A DNA stretch of 64,000 nucleotides from Larix kaempferi (GCA_027924585.1 BSBM01000637.1:1798001-1862000), one strand, 5' to 3'; shown: positions 21,791 to 33,075, counted from the first letter of the stretch. The notes: a model not told the origin generated them from the sequence alone. Numbers and translations are program-made.

Positions 21791-22866
21791 TCCTATTTAT
21801 TCCCAGAAAAAGTATGAAGTTGAAATTATAAATAGACCCTCAATACAAGACAACTCCAAATATTGGCAAGTTTTCAATGATGATATGCAAATAAAGATAT
21901 TTTTGGAAATGTTTGATGAATTCGTGAATGCTCAGATTGATACAGAGAATGAAAATTTGGAGAGCTTCCAAGATGATGAATCAACTGAAGATGGAAAAAA
22001 TGAAGACAAAGAATGGAAGAATATGTTAGGAAGGAAAGACATAATTCAACTGAAAATAAATTTTATTCCAAGAGGCCTGATTCCCCTAGAGAAGTTGTTT
22101 GATCAGAATGACGTTGCTAAGGATCCTAAGGTTAATCCTACTGATGATGTCATTGAAGATCAGAACTTAGGTTCTGAGGAAGCACCACAGATCATAAAGT
22201 TGTCCAAGAAATTACCTGCAAAAGAGAAAGAAGAATATGTCAATTTGTTGAATAAATACACAGATGTATTTGCTTGGAGCTATGAAGACCTGAAAGAGTA
22301 TGATACCTCTATCATACAGCATACCATTCCAATAAAACTTGGAGAAAATCCTTTCAGGCAGAAGTTGAGAAGATTAAACCCCAAGTTGTTTCCTGTGATA
22401 GAAAAAGAGATCAAGAAATTATTCAACGCTAAGATTATTGTAACTTTGAGGTTTTCAAAATGGGTGGCTAATTTGGTTCCTATTAGAAAGAAAAACGGTG
22501 AGATTAGGCTTTGTATTGATTTCAGAAATCTCAACAGAGTTTCTTTGAAAGAAAATTACCCATTACCAAAGATGGAGCACATTCTGCAAAGGGTGGCAAG
22601 GTCTGAAAGGATTTCAACTATGGATGGGTTCTCAGGATATAACCAGATTAAAGTAATCCTAGAAGACCAAGAGAAGACTACTTTTACTACGACATGGGGT
22701 ACATTCATGCATGTCAAAATGCCCTTTGGGCTGATGAATGCAAGAACTAAATTTCAGCGTGCTATGGACATTGCTTTTGCAGAAGAAAGGGATAAATTTG
22801 TAGTTGTTTACATGTATGATATCATTGTTTATTCCAGGTCCGACAGGGAACATATCAAGCACTTGG
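21791..22866 (+). pseudogene. Tat-3 reverse transcriptase (5' part)
   Basis: An acidic linker precedes the RT proper: FAWSYEDLKEYDTSIIQHTI, NLVPIRKKNGEIRLCIDFRN, YPLPKMEHILQRV, STMDGFSGYNQI (first catalytic Asp), TTFTTTWGTFMHVKMPFGL and the active-site box. The box reads VVYMYDIIVYS: the first Asp of YxDD is Tyr (TAT at 22815-22817), so this copy would be catalytically dead. The frame is open for over 360 codons. It stops at 22866 after EHIKHLE, where the minus-strand insertion begins; RT resumes near 27525. Confidence 0.9.
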
Positions 22867-22868
22867 AG

Positions 22869-24384
22869 TGCCCCAATTTCAAAAACATTTGAACTGGTAA
22901 TGCAGAAGACTTCAAGGACATGTGCATCAGTCTCCGAAGGACTAATGGGATCGGTCGAAGATTGCATCGATTCAATCACTTCACTCTCCGAAGAAAGAGT
23001 GGGGTTGACCAAAGATTGCATTGGTTCAACCACTTCATCAACCAAAGGTTGATCGGAATGTTGGGAATCTATTGACAATTCAGGAGTAGAAGATCCTTCA
23101 GACATGGACCACACTCTCCGCACCTCTGGAATAGCATGGCACAGGTGAGTAAGGTGATCTCCCTTACAAAGTTTACAAGGGAACTTTGGCTTGTGTCCTA
23201 TAAGCTTAGACTCCTTTACAACAACAGTACTCTCAACATGACTAACATTGGCTGACAGCTTGCCCGCAGCATGACTTGCAGTGGCTGGTTACTCAGAAGC
23301 AGAAGACTTTTTAACTATGGACCACACTCTTTGCACTTCTAAAAGTACAGGACACAAATAGGTCAGGTGGTCTCCCTCACAAAACTTACAAGGGAACTTA
23401 AGCTTATTTTATTAGTTTTGTCAATGATGTCAACTTTCTCAGCATGACTTGTAGTGGCTGATGCAATGTCTCTAGTATGAATCACAGTAACTGGTGACTT
23501 GTCATTAATATGACCAACAGTGATAAATGACATGTCCTCAACATGAGAAACAGTGGTTGAAGACATACTTTCAGTATGATTTGCAATGACTGAAATTTTT
23601 CTCCCAGCATGACCTCCAAAGGCTGGTTAGGTGCCCTCGGCATGACTTTCAGAGGCTGGGTGGCTGCCCCCAACATGAACTTCAGAGGTTGGGTGGCTAG
23701 GTTCAGTATGATTCCTATTGATTGAGCGAGTTCTCCCAACATGACCACCAAAGTTTGGGTAGGTGCCCCCAGCACGACCTTCAGAGGCTGGGTGACTTTT
23801 CCCAACATGGCCACCAGAGGTTGGGTAGGTGCCTCCAGCATGACCTTCAAAGGCTGGGTGGGTGAGTTCAATATGATTTGCAGTGACTGAGCGAGTTCTC
23901 CCAACATGACCACCAGAGGTTGGGTAGGTGCCCCCAACATGACCTTCAGAGGATGGGTGGCGAGGTTTAGTATGATTCCCAGTGACTGAGCGAGTTCTCC
24001 CAACATGACCACCAGAGGTTGGGTAGGTGCCCCCAGCATGACCTTAGAGGCTGGGTGACTTTTCCCAACATGACCACCAGAGGTTGGGTAGGTTCCCCCA
24101 GCATGACCTTCAGAGGCTGGGTGGTTTCCCCCTTGCTTTGGCATCTTCTTCCTATTCTTCCTCCGTCTATTCCATTTAGAATGTTGGTTACTAGTATTAC
24201 TACTTTCACCACATGAGGTAGAAGGAGGAGGAGAAGATGTTACTGGCGAAGAAAGCATAGGGTTTTGATGCTCTTGATGTGAGGTGCTTACTTGAGAAGC
24301 ATCAAGAGAATGCAAGGTGTTCGGAGTGGAAAACAACCAAACCGCTAGCCCTATAGTGAATCCTGGAAGATTCAAGGTAGCCAT
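22869..24384 (-). pseudogene. Repeat-rich protein with two CCHC-like zinc knuckles (insert ORF)
   Basis: It starts MATLNLPGFTIGLAVWLF at 24384, then a Ser/Pro/Asn-rich region and a basic stretch (KWNRRRKNRKKM). A series of ~12-residue repeats of the types HPASEGHAGGTY and PTSGGHVGKS follows (about 24.13-23.59 kb). A one-base loss near 24045 shifts the frame. The C-terminal part has two near-identical modules, FPCKFCEGDHLTYLCP (about 23.38 kb) and FPCKLCKGDHLTHLC (about 23.18 kb), each followed by a conserved VRRVWS-like motif. The CX2CX3HX4C spacing suggests nucleic-acid binding, as in a Gag-like protein. The ORF runs into the truncation at 22867. No characterised family is recognised. Confidence 0.65.
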
Positions 24385-26530
24385 TAAGGGAGTACCAATG
24401 TTCCCAATGAATGGAAAAGAACAAGGAGCCCTTGAACAGGGGTCCCTTGATTGGTGCTCACTGAGATGCTATCCATAGTTTTCGACTCAACGGGCTAGAA
24501 ATATCTAAGGCCAACTAAAAACAAATGGTACAAAGAGCACACCACTAAAAAGGTCCTAGGTAATCAAACCAGGCAATCAATGGAAAATACTCTCGGAAGC
24601 GAGTTTGGGATGATTAGGGCCTAGAACAAACTAACAGAGTATCGATGGTCAGTTACGTGACGTCCTCCAAAGGTCCACTGGGTGCAAGCGTTTGAATCAC
24701 CAAATCGCCCTCCCGGGATTATTGTCGGAGGGTTACCTTCCACGTCTGTCCGAGGTGAAGTGGGAATAACCGCCCACTCTACCTATGTAGAATCTTAGAG
24801 GTATGATACTAAGGCTACCATCAATACGAAAAAACCTGGGGGGACAGTCGTCATCCTAGTCGAAACTCATGGGAAGGGTAGCAAATCCCGAAGTCCGAAA
24901 GGACCCCCGTACGCGATTCAACTCTGGTTTATGGTTGAGAGGAAAGTGAGGGGATATCCTCAACAATTCCAATCTCCCATGGCCTCGTGCTTAACTCTGG
25001 TTTGAGTAGAGCATCCCAGGACTATTTGATAGAGATGGATTTACCTAAATGAAAGTCGTACTACGATTGTTGAGTAATGAAGCCAGTTTCGGATCGTTTA
25101 AGGTGATTTAAGTTCAAAACTCTAGCCTAAGCTAGTTGATGACGTGTATACCTAAAAAGAAAAATGTTGCTAATAAATTTTATTAATGTTTCTTTTTAAG
25201 GGATATTTTTTACTCAAGGGTTGTAGTGCGGTGTGTGGAATGGTTTGTTATGAAAGTGAAGTGCATATAAAGTAATGCTTTCAAATTCAAAAAAAAAATT
25301 ATCTTTTCCGTTTATGTTCTTTCAAAAAATCGAAAACTAGGCAATCCTAAAATCAAACTTCTTTTGTATTTTTCTTTTAATATTTCAAAGCAAACCATGC
25401 TACTTTAAAACAATGCAAGACCTTACTACTAAGCTACTTGAACAATTTTTTGTCTTTTCTGATAAATGTAAAAGAAAGAGAACATGTACAAAAGCAAGCA
25501 AAATCTAAATATAAAGCGTGCGTAAGACAAACATCTAAATGGCTCAAAGCAAACGAATCAAGAGACTCGATGAAGACTTGACTTACCAAGTTTTTGCAAA
25601 AGAAAAACTTGAGGCTTGGAAATAGAATGTAAAAGAAGTATGGAAAAGAGGCACTCGTGATGGAACGACAAACCTAAACAGGCTGCTCATAAGCATCAAA
25701 ACCCTAAGAAAACACTAAGCCAAGCAAAAGTAAGCAAGCGAACCAAGAATGACTTTAACAACACATGGACTCAACAGAAAGATAACTAGAAAGATTTGAC
25801 TTACTTGGACTGAACTGATAAGACAATCAGAAAATATCTAAACCAAGCAAGCTTTCGAAAGCAACCCTAAGGACTCAAACTTGAAGTTCAAACCCTAATC
25901 GAAAGGATAAGACAAAGAGAAAGCATGCTATTGTTTCCACAAACAACTAACAATAATGACGCAGGTTTGTATGACTGCAACAAGTAACTAGGGTCAGAGT
26001 GTACAACTATGTCCAAAAGAGAATGGTGCATAAACTTCAAAAAGGGCTAGAAAATAGTGAAGACACTTAAACAAGGACCCAAGCAAGCAAAAACAAACTA
26101 AAAGACATCGGAGAGGCAAACAAGACTCAACAGAGACATGGGAGGTCTCAGGGGTCAGTGAAGAAAGAAAAGAAACAGGCTGGAAAAGAAACCAAAGGCT
26201 TGGAAATCAAACCCTAACAAAAAACTGGACACTACATGAAAATACACTATTGTGCAGTGTAGAAACCAGCGTACATCAGGAGAGGTACGCTACTGTGAAG
26301 TGCAAATAGGGGCGTTTATCAGGTAACAAATGCTACTGTGAGTAGGGTAGACCAACGTACATGCCTCAGAAGGGCAGAAACAGGCTTTGCAGACAATTAA
26401 CTGAGATGAATCAAGCACAAAGAATAGGTAACAAAGACCTAGAATACCTCTCAGACAATTAAAAAGACTAAAAAATGGGCTGGAAGAAAACCTAACTAGG
26501 TCTCCTAGAGCAGAAAAACACGCGGTTACT
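24385..26530 (-). other. Leader of the insert element, no gene
   Basis: About 2.1 kb between the primer site and the repeat ORF. The part at 24.45-25.1 kb is mixed composition; 25.2-26.5 kb is A-rich on the + strand. No coding signal was found on either strand. A leader this long occurs in several gypsy groups. Confidence 0.5.
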
Positions 26531-26547
26531 ACCCAATGGAGTCGCCA
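26531..26547 (-). promoter_or_regulatory. Primer-binding site of the insert element
   Basis: On the minus strand TGGCGACTCCATTGGGT follows the LTR end after three bases. TGGCGACTCC-type primer sites are typical of plant Ty3/gypsy elements. Confidence 0.65.
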
Positions 26548-26550
26548 GTC

Positions 26551-27524
26551 TGTTGTTCAGGATTTCTACCTTATAGTGAGGAGATGGACACTACCAACTG
26601 GGCGGGGTTGACAGGTAAACACATTAATTGTATTGCATTTAGTTACTGCAAAAGAAAGAGATCGATATTGAAAGAAATATGTCTTATCGACGGCTGGTCT
26701 TAGCTTTCGCTTGATCTCCTGCTTGATCTTCTGCTTGATGGACCTGCAACACAAAATATACCTTCCTCAACGTATCTTGGATATAATAAATATGATGAAA
26801 GAACAAACAACTTGATCATCAAATATAACAAGATATTAATCCAAATGAATATACAATCTAGTAGACATTCGATTTGGGACAAGAAGGGTGTTTCGACCTT
26901 TATATTGTCAAAGAAACATGAATCAGTACAATATACCTGACGTGGAGAGATGTTTCTGCAACCGGATCCTAGGCTCCTACTCTTCACTCTAACTTGGAAA
27001 TTCCTCCAGTGTAATAGTACTCAAAGCATTCTTTCCAAGTTTTTCACTTATTTCTATCTCTAGTCTAACCCCTCTCATGGATCCTCCTTGTATTTATGGG
27101 ACAAGGTAGGAAGTTTGGATCGAGAGGTGATCGAATTGGGAGGTTGGGGAAGTTGTGGAACCAACTTCAACTATTCCCAATTCGTCAAATTAATATATTT
27201 TTTATTTCATCTTAAGATGTACGCGGGTTTCATACAACAAGAGTAGCGTACATTAAGCAACTTGTGTGCTTTACAACATGCGTTTACAACATTTTGGGAG
27301 ATGTACGCTGGTTGTCCTTGAGCAAAGTAGAGTATTTTCTTAAGGAATACGTTGGTTTTCTATATAGAGAGGGGCATACATGAGGTAAAATCAGGAGAAA
27401 CTGCAATATTTTCAGCTGAAGACTGTACTTCTAGCAGCAAGTCATCCAGGTCAATTCAACTCTTCAATCCTTAGTGTACTTTTGTGTGATCAACAAGGCA
27501 ATGTGATCACGAACGGAGAAGTGC
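26551..27524 (-). repeat. 5' LTR of the insert element (about 974 bp)
   Basis: The + strand left end is TGTTGTTCAGG, directly beside the primer site; the right end is taken as GAAGTGCA at 27517-27524, giving TG...CA ends on both strands. Host RT sequence resumes just after. The right boundary is uncertain by some tens of bases. Confidence 0.5.
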
Positions 27525-28400
27525 AGATTTGACCTATAATAGTGCAAAAATATGGTATTTCACTAAATCCCAAAATATCTAATTTTGCACTAGAAGAAGA
27601 AAAATTACTTGGACATATTATTTCGAAAGATGGCATTAAGATTTATCCAGAAAGGGTCAGTGCTATTTTAAAGTTTGAGGAGCCCAGGAGAAAGAAGGAA
27701 GTGCAATCATTTATTGGACAGGTAGGTTTTATGAGGAGATTCATTCCCATCTTTGTTGAAATATTGAGAAATATTACTGACATGCTGAAGAAGGACAGTC
27801 AAATAAAATGGACAGAGGGTTCTAGAGAATCTTTCAAAGGTATTAAAAAGGCCATCATTGAGGCTTCAGTTTTGGCGAGTCCAAATTTCACTAAAAATTT
27901 CATAGTATTCTCTTATGCATCTGAGCATACTATATCTGGAGTCCTACTACAGAAAAACAATCAAAATGTTGAGCAGCCTATAGTATTTTTCAATAAGGTA
28001 TTGAGAGAGGGAGAATTCAAATATGATATCATGGAAAAGCAGGCCTATGCCTTGGTAAAATATTTGAAAGATTTCAGAGTGTACATTCTTCATTCAGACA
28101 CTATTTCATATGTTCCAACTAATGCATTGAAGAGAATTCTTACCCAACCAGATCTAGAAGGGAAGAGAGAAAATTAGATTGCTATATTGTTGGAATATGA
28201 TCTTGAAATCAAGCCTGCCAAGTTGATTAAAGGACAAGGACTTGCCAAAATGATGACAAATGCTAACTGTGAATCTTTACAACTCAACTTCCTGACCAAT
28301 CATTCAAACCATCTTGACATAGGGATACAGGTAATTCCATATTTCTCTTCATCACCATGGTACACTGATATTGTATACGTTTTGCAAAACCTACAAGCCC
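27525..28400 (+). pseudogene. Tat-3 RT tail and ordinary gypsy RNase H
   Basis: QKYGISLNPKISNFAL and LLGHIISKDGIKIYPERV are the RT thumb. FIGQVGFMRRFIPIF and FKGIKKAI lead into the gypsy RNase H (FIVFSYASEHTISGVLLQK, QPIVFFNKVLREGEF, MEKQAYALV). The expected first Asp position of RNase H reads SYAS, consistent with a degenerate native RNase H as known in Tat elements. TAG at 28175 replaces a Trp codon; the frame continues with LLEYDLEIKPAKLIKGQGLA. Confidence 0.85.
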
Positions 28401-29605
28401 CTACAGGATTGAGTAAAACAAGAGCTAGATCCGTCAAACTGAAGGCTGCAAAGTTCTACATTATCAATCAATACTTGTACTGGAAAGACCCTGGCGGTAT
28501 ATTGTTAAATTGCCTATTGGAAGATGAAGCTCGGAAAACAATGAAGGAATTCCATAAAGGAGACTGTGGAGGACACCACGCATGGAAGGTAACAGCAAAT
28601 AAAATTCTCAGAACTATTTTTTATTGGCCTACTATGTTTTCTGATGTTTATAAAGAGACTACTGCATGTCATCAATGTCATATTTTTTAGGGTAAAAGGA
28701 AATTGGTTTCATTTCCTCTTAACCCAATTTCAGTAGAGGCACCCTTCCAGCAGTGGGGCTTATATTTCATTGGGGAAATCAACCCAAATTCTTCAGGCCA
28801 ACATAGATGGATTCTGACAGCAACTGATTATTTCACAAAATGGATTGAGGCTATACCCACAAGGAGAACCACTGATGCTGTGATCATGGATTTTTTAGAG
28901 AATAACATTTTAGCCAGGTTTGGATGTCCCAGAATTGTGACAGATAATGCAGTTTCTTTCAAATCTAAGAAGATGATAAGTTTCTGCCATAAATATCACA
29001 TCAACTTAAACCATTCTACTTCCTACTATCCACAAGGGAACGGATTGGTTGAATCTTGTAACAAAATCCTGGTAAGTATAATTAAGAAATTGTTAGAAGA
29101 GAACAAAAGAGATTGGCATACAAAGCTGAAATATGCTCTGTGGGATGACAGGATTGGCACAAAAAGGGCAATTGGAATGTCACCATTCCAGTTGGTATAT
29201 GGAGTTGAATTTGTTTTCCCAACATCTTTAGGAGTGTCATTCATGAAATTGTTGCAGGGACATGAAGATGAACCAAATCATATGCAAAGAAGGAAAAATC
29301 AGATAATAGAACTGAATGAGATGAGAGATAAAACGTATGACAAAGTACAAGTATACCAGGAGAAAATGAAAAATACTTTCAATAGGAAGGTTAAGGAAGA
29401 ACAATTCCAGATTGATGATTTGGTCTTGAAGTGAGATGCTCCTAGAGAAGACAAGCATGGGAAGTTTGATCATATGTGGGTAGGTCCATACATCATTGCA
29501 GCATATAGAGGTGCAAATTCATTCATTTTGGAGCATCAGGATGGGTCTCAGCTGGGAAGTGGCCCAGTAAGTGGAAGATTTATGAAGCATTACTTATCCT
29601 TAAGA
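28400..29605 (+). pseudogene. Tat-3 integrase
   Basis: The H2C2 zinc finger runs at about 28.55-28.69 kb (FHKGDCGGHHAW, CHQCHIF). TAG at 28688 occurs where Gln is expected, then 243 open codons. The core contains Asp in ILTATDYFTKWIEA, Asp in RIVTDNAVSF and Glu in YYPQGNGLVESCNKIL, so the DDE triad is complete. TGA at 29432 replaces an expected Trp. The tail KHGKFDHMWVGPYII and HYLSLR extends to 29605. All three stops are single transitions. Confidence 0.9.
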
Positions 29606-29908
29606 TGACAGGTAACCTTTGTACCATAGGTGTATATACTTATTTGCATGAATCAGTACAGATGGTGAACCAAGAGATTGGAAGCCCGAGAAGAAGGCTC
29701 TGAAATCTAGAGGGGTAGCTATTTCCTTTATTTTAGTTTTATATACAGAAAAAGAAAAAACAGTGGTTTGAATTTTTTGAGAGTAGAGGAATGGATCAGG
29801 CACTTGGTCTATGGGGTTTGTTGCTACCTCGCAGGGAGGATAGCATCCCTAATTGGATCCAGTTATTAGCACTAGTTTCAGATTAAATAGTTGGAGGAGG
29901 TTAGATCC
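29606..29908 (+). other. 3' untranslated region of Tat-3
   Basis: Noncoding, with no PPT or LTR visible before the next LTR starts at 29909. Either the 3' LTR was displaced by the following insertion or it has been deleted. Confidence 0.5.
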
Positions 29909-30356
29909 TGTTAGGATATTTAGACACTTAGGAGTTAGTTAAGATCAACTTGAGTAATATATCTGTTAGGGATAGTGTGTTTCTTTAGTATGCATTTGTA
30001 AATACTTAATCCGACGGTCACGATATGTTCCCGACATAGAGTGATCCGACGGCTCAACTTCTCTTAGATCAAACCTAACCTTGATCCGTGGCTTAACACC
30101 CGATTGGTCCATGATCTTTATTTAAAGAGCATGGAGGGTCATTGTTTAGTTGATCGATAATGAGAAGCTCATTTGTAACTTTCTTTCTTTGCATAATAAA
30201 TTGTCCCGTAGAAGCTATTTGGTCGGGGTCGTGGAGTGTTTCCCTCAAGAGGGTTTAAACCACGTCAAAACATTGGTGTGTTGATCTGTGATCTATTTAT
30301 GTGAAGTGGTTACTCTTGGTGTTCGGTCCTTTGGTAGTACCCTGTGTACCCGAACA
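29909..30356 (+). repeat. 5' LTR of copia-2 (448 bp)
   Basis: It starts TGTTAGGATATTTAG and ends CCCGAACA directly against a plant copia primer site. An AATAAA polyadenylation-like signal (GCATAATAAATTG) lies near 30192. This family differs from copia-1. No matching 3' LTR is in the window. Confidence 0.75.
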
Positions 30357-30368
30357 TGGTATCAGAGC
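30357..30368 (+). promoter_or_regulatory. Copia primer-binding site (initiator tRNA-Met)
   Basis: TGGTATCAGAGC is the exact consensus primer site of plant copia elements, complementary to the 3' part of initiator tRNA-Met, with no gap to the LTR. Confidence 0.92.
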
Positions 30369-30984
30369 TTTTAGGAAGTGTCACTTCCGATTATGATCTA
30401 GATCTTGAACTGTTGTTGCCGAAACTCGAAAGGGTTTCTAGTTCTGGTATTTATGTGCATTTCTGGTCTGTGAGAGGTGTTCCATTGCGTCCGGAGCGTC
30501 GTTTCGATTGGGAAATAGTTTTTGTTTGATCGAAAACGGTTCCCAGTTGCTCCAGAAACGCATATTTCATCAGATCTGAAGGTATAATGTTACAGTGACG
30601 CTTTTTTTTCTGTTTTAAAAGAAAAAATCTCATATTTTATCATTTTTTACTGTTAGATTTTTTTGGGTTCGGATTGTTGCTTTCCCGTCTGCGTATGCTG
30701 TTTTCCGTGCACCTTGAGTGATCTCGGAAAATCAAAAACAGAAAGGGAAAGGGTTTTTTCTCGGCTGCGTATGCTCTTTGCCATGCACCTTGCATGATCT
30801 CGGCAAATCAGAAACAGAGAGAAAACATAGACTTTCCGGGCAAGCTAACGAGATCTAACTCCAAAAGTGTGGAAAAGTTTGTTTTGTTTCGATTTGTGGT
30901 GTGTTTTGCAGGAAAAAGGGAAAGCACGCAAACCGAGCAAGAAGAGTAAAAAAAAAAAAAACCCTTCCTCATTCCCATATTTTA
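30369..30984 (+). other. Leader of copia-2, truncated
   Basis: Noncoding. It contains two similar blocks around CTGCGTATGCT and CACCTTG(A/C)(G/A)TGATCTCGG (about 30.69-30.74 and 30.77-30.81 kb) and ends near a 13-base A run (about 30949-30961). No gag follows; the sequence passes into the 3' end of the minus-strand copia. Confidence 0.55.
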
Positions 30985-31564
30985 CATACCTTTTAATCAT
31001 CATCACTACTACTGTACTCGACATCTCGATCACTGGGCTATCTCTGAATTCTTCTCGTCATAGGAATTTCTATAGAGCCATCCCTTTTTCATGTTGGATG
31101 TAGGCCCACCTCCTGTAGGTCTTCATCAACACTGGTCATACTATGGAATCCTCGGGACTTATTACGTGTCACAATGCCTCGAAAGAGTATCCCAGGATCA
31201 TTTATGTGTCGAATCACGACCGACAAGATATCCCAGGTCAACTTACATGCTCATCTGCACAACCTGTCCACGGCCACAGAGTATCAACCTGATACTCACC
31301 ATACATCATCCTGATGTACATGATCATCCTAATCATCATCATAGCATCGTCCTGATGCATATCATCCAAAGCATCGTCGTAATACTCATCACACATGATC
31401 ATCCTGATCATCGTCACTGCATCATCCTGATGCATGTCATCTAGAGCATCATCCTGATACTCATCACACATGATCATCTTGATCATCGTCCCGATGCATG
31501 TCATCATACATGATCCAACTGATCATACAAAGCATCCACCTGATGCATATACATATACATGATC
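30985..31564 (-). repeat. copia-3 3' untranslated and tandem-repeat region
   Basis: This is the reverse complement of copia-1 sequence at about 5.0-6.1 kb, including a CCTTTTTCAT...GGATGTAG block, GACCGACAAGAT, and many CATGATCATCCTGATCAT-type units. The segment ends at TGATC (31560-31564), the left copy of the target duplication of the element inserted at 31565. Confidence 0.75.
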
Positions 31565-32376
31565 TGTGAAAATCCTCACAGCAGATCTAAGAGATGATGT
31601 ATACCTCACAAGAAAGTAATTGATTAAACAAGAAAATAGAAGAAGAGTGGTCAATGCAATATAATGAGCAACAGAATGATAATATAGTAGAACTCGGATA
31701 GAATCAAAAATACTTCACACACACTAATTAATTAATCACAATATGGACAAATAAATAGTACAATGCATGAGGATTCGAATGCCTAAGGTGGCAATTTGAA
31801 TTAGCCTTCATGGAGTGATCAAAATATCACTGGAGTGTCATCGAAGCACAACTACAAGTCTATCTTATCATCAATGGAGTCATCAATGCTCAAGTAATTG
31901 TCAACCATCAGTCAAACTGAGTCTAATTGAGTGTGGTAGGTGTAACTGAGTGTAACTAGAACTAACTGAATGAAGGAGGCTCAGTGGAGGGTGCATGAGG
32001 AGCTAACTGAAGTCAGAATGGGTAGTCAAGTCTCATTGGAGGTCCATCAGAGTGATACAGTCAATTGAGAGTCAGTCTAGCCTTAAGTCAAGGAAAGAAC
32101 TGAAGATAACTGAATGGTAGGTAAGGAAGGGCGCCTTTCTCATGCAGTAGGTGAAAGGAGGGCGCACTAAGCTCTAGGAGGGGCTGAAACTGAGTGGAAG
32201 GAAGCTTCGGGGGCTAGCTAACTGATGATTAGGTGCTGGGACTGATGACTGGGATGCATGCAATTGCATGCAAACCCTAAATAATGCATGCAAACCCTAA
32301 AAGTGTATGCATAACTGAAAATGCAAATAATGAAAATGCTGCTAGGACTAGGATGGAGTATAGGAATATCCTAACA
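31565..32376 (-). repeat. 3' LTR (812 bp) of the deleted LTR element
   Basis: On the minus strand it starts TGTTAGGATATTCC directly after the AAGGGGGGG purine tract and ends TTTTCACA at 31565. The first ~36 bases recur at 32898-32933 as the stub of the 5' LTR, which proves the boundary. Confidence 0.85.
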
Positions 32377-32897
32377 CCCCCCCTTAATCCATCTTGGGCC
32401 CTGGTAACTAAGACCAAAGGTCACCCAATACAATGAATAATAACAGTCAATAAACCGAGGAAATGGGGAAAACCTCATGGGAAAAATACCCCCCCTCAAA
32501 ATAGACTGTAAGGCACACACAAAAATAAATGCTCCAAACTCAAGCAGGTGTGATGCTTGGTCATATGTCTGGAGGTATCTTCTTCTTGGGAAGAAGTGGA
32601 TCATGCTCAGAAAGCATGTGCTTGTACTTGCTCTTCATATTGAATGTGATGAGAACAAATCCAAAAGTATGAGGATGATCCTTGAACCTATGATTCGAAT
32701 CAACTGAGGTAGGATCAAATCTATGAATGTGCAAATAGTCTTTTGTCTTCTACTTTGAACCATCATGGGTGAGATTGTGCCAAAAAGAACCATCAAATAA
32801 TAATAATTGCTTGGAATCCAAATCAGCTCCAAGACTTAAAGAATGGTTTCTTGAGATCTCCTTTGAACCAGCAGGGGTGAGATCAAAACCATCATAT
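32377..32897 (-). other. Residual internal region of the deleted LTR element
   Basis: Noncoding, including the purine tract (32377-32385 on the minus strand). No domain was recognised. Confidence 0.6.
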
Positions 32898-32933
32898 GAT
32901 AGGACTAGGATGGAGTATAGGAATATCCTAACA

Positions 32934-33075
32934 TGATCCAACTGATCATACAAAGCATCCAACTGATGCATATCAATATACATGATCAAACTGATCATAC
33001 AAAGTATCCAACTGATGCATATCAATATACATGATCCAACTGATCATACAAAGCATCCAGGTGAACACCTCTGGG
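32934..33075 (-). repeat. copia-3 tandem repeats, right part
   Basis: Three reverse-complement copies of the ATGATCCAACTGATCATAC / GCATCCAACTGATGCATA unit seen in copia-1. The array continues at 31564 across the inserted element. The junction to the RNase H-side coding sequence at about 33076 shows that the RNase H domain is deleted. Confidence 0.75.

Larger units (their letters stand above)
22867..27524 (-). mobile_element. Minus-strand LTR element inserted in Tat-3 RT, 3' end truncated
   Basis: The host RT frame is cleanly interrupted between HIKHLE (22866) and QKYGISLNP (27546). Reading the insert on the minus strand gives an LTR (27524 to 26551), a gypsy-type primer site (26547-26531), a long leader and a repeat/zinc-knuckle ORF (24384 to 22869). 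No pol and no 3' LTR follow, so it is truncated at the left or is a nonautonomous element. The LTR lacks a second copy in the window. Confidence 0.65.
18019..29908 (+). mobile_element. Ty3/gypsy Tat-lineage element Tat-3 with dual RNase H, split by an insertion
   Basis: The order is 5' LTR, primer site, gag, protease, archaeal-type RNase H, RT, [minus-strand insertion 22867-27524], RT tail with ordinary RNase H, then integrase. The presence of two RNase H domains is the hallmark of the Tat group. The element is dead: multiple stops and frameshifts, YMYD in place of YMDD in RT, and no 3' LTR, because its 3' untranslated region is cut at 29909 by the LTR of another copia. Confidence 0.85.
31565..32933 (-). 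mobile_element. 1.37-kb internally deleted LTR element with TGATC target duplication
   Basis: The + strand ends are TGTGAAAATCC and ATATCCTAACA, flanked on both sides by TGATC (31560-31564 and 32934-32938). Read on the minus strand it starts with the first ~36 bp of an LTR (TGTTAGGATATTCC...). It jumps into internal sequence (32897-32377), passes a purine tract AAGGGGGGG and ends with a full LTR (32376-31565). So the 5' LTR and most internal sequence are deleted, but both outer ends and the target duplication are intact. No ORF of note is inside. Confidence 0.85.

Noticed and set aside
23967-24216. Short ORFs on both strands across the 36-bp repeats
   Set aside because: They are shadow frames of the repeat ORF; one reflects the single-base deletion near 24045.
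31091-31507. Overlapping ORFs on both strands at 31.1-31.5 kb
   Set aside because: They lie over the tandem GATGATCA-rich repeats of copia-3 and have no protein signal.
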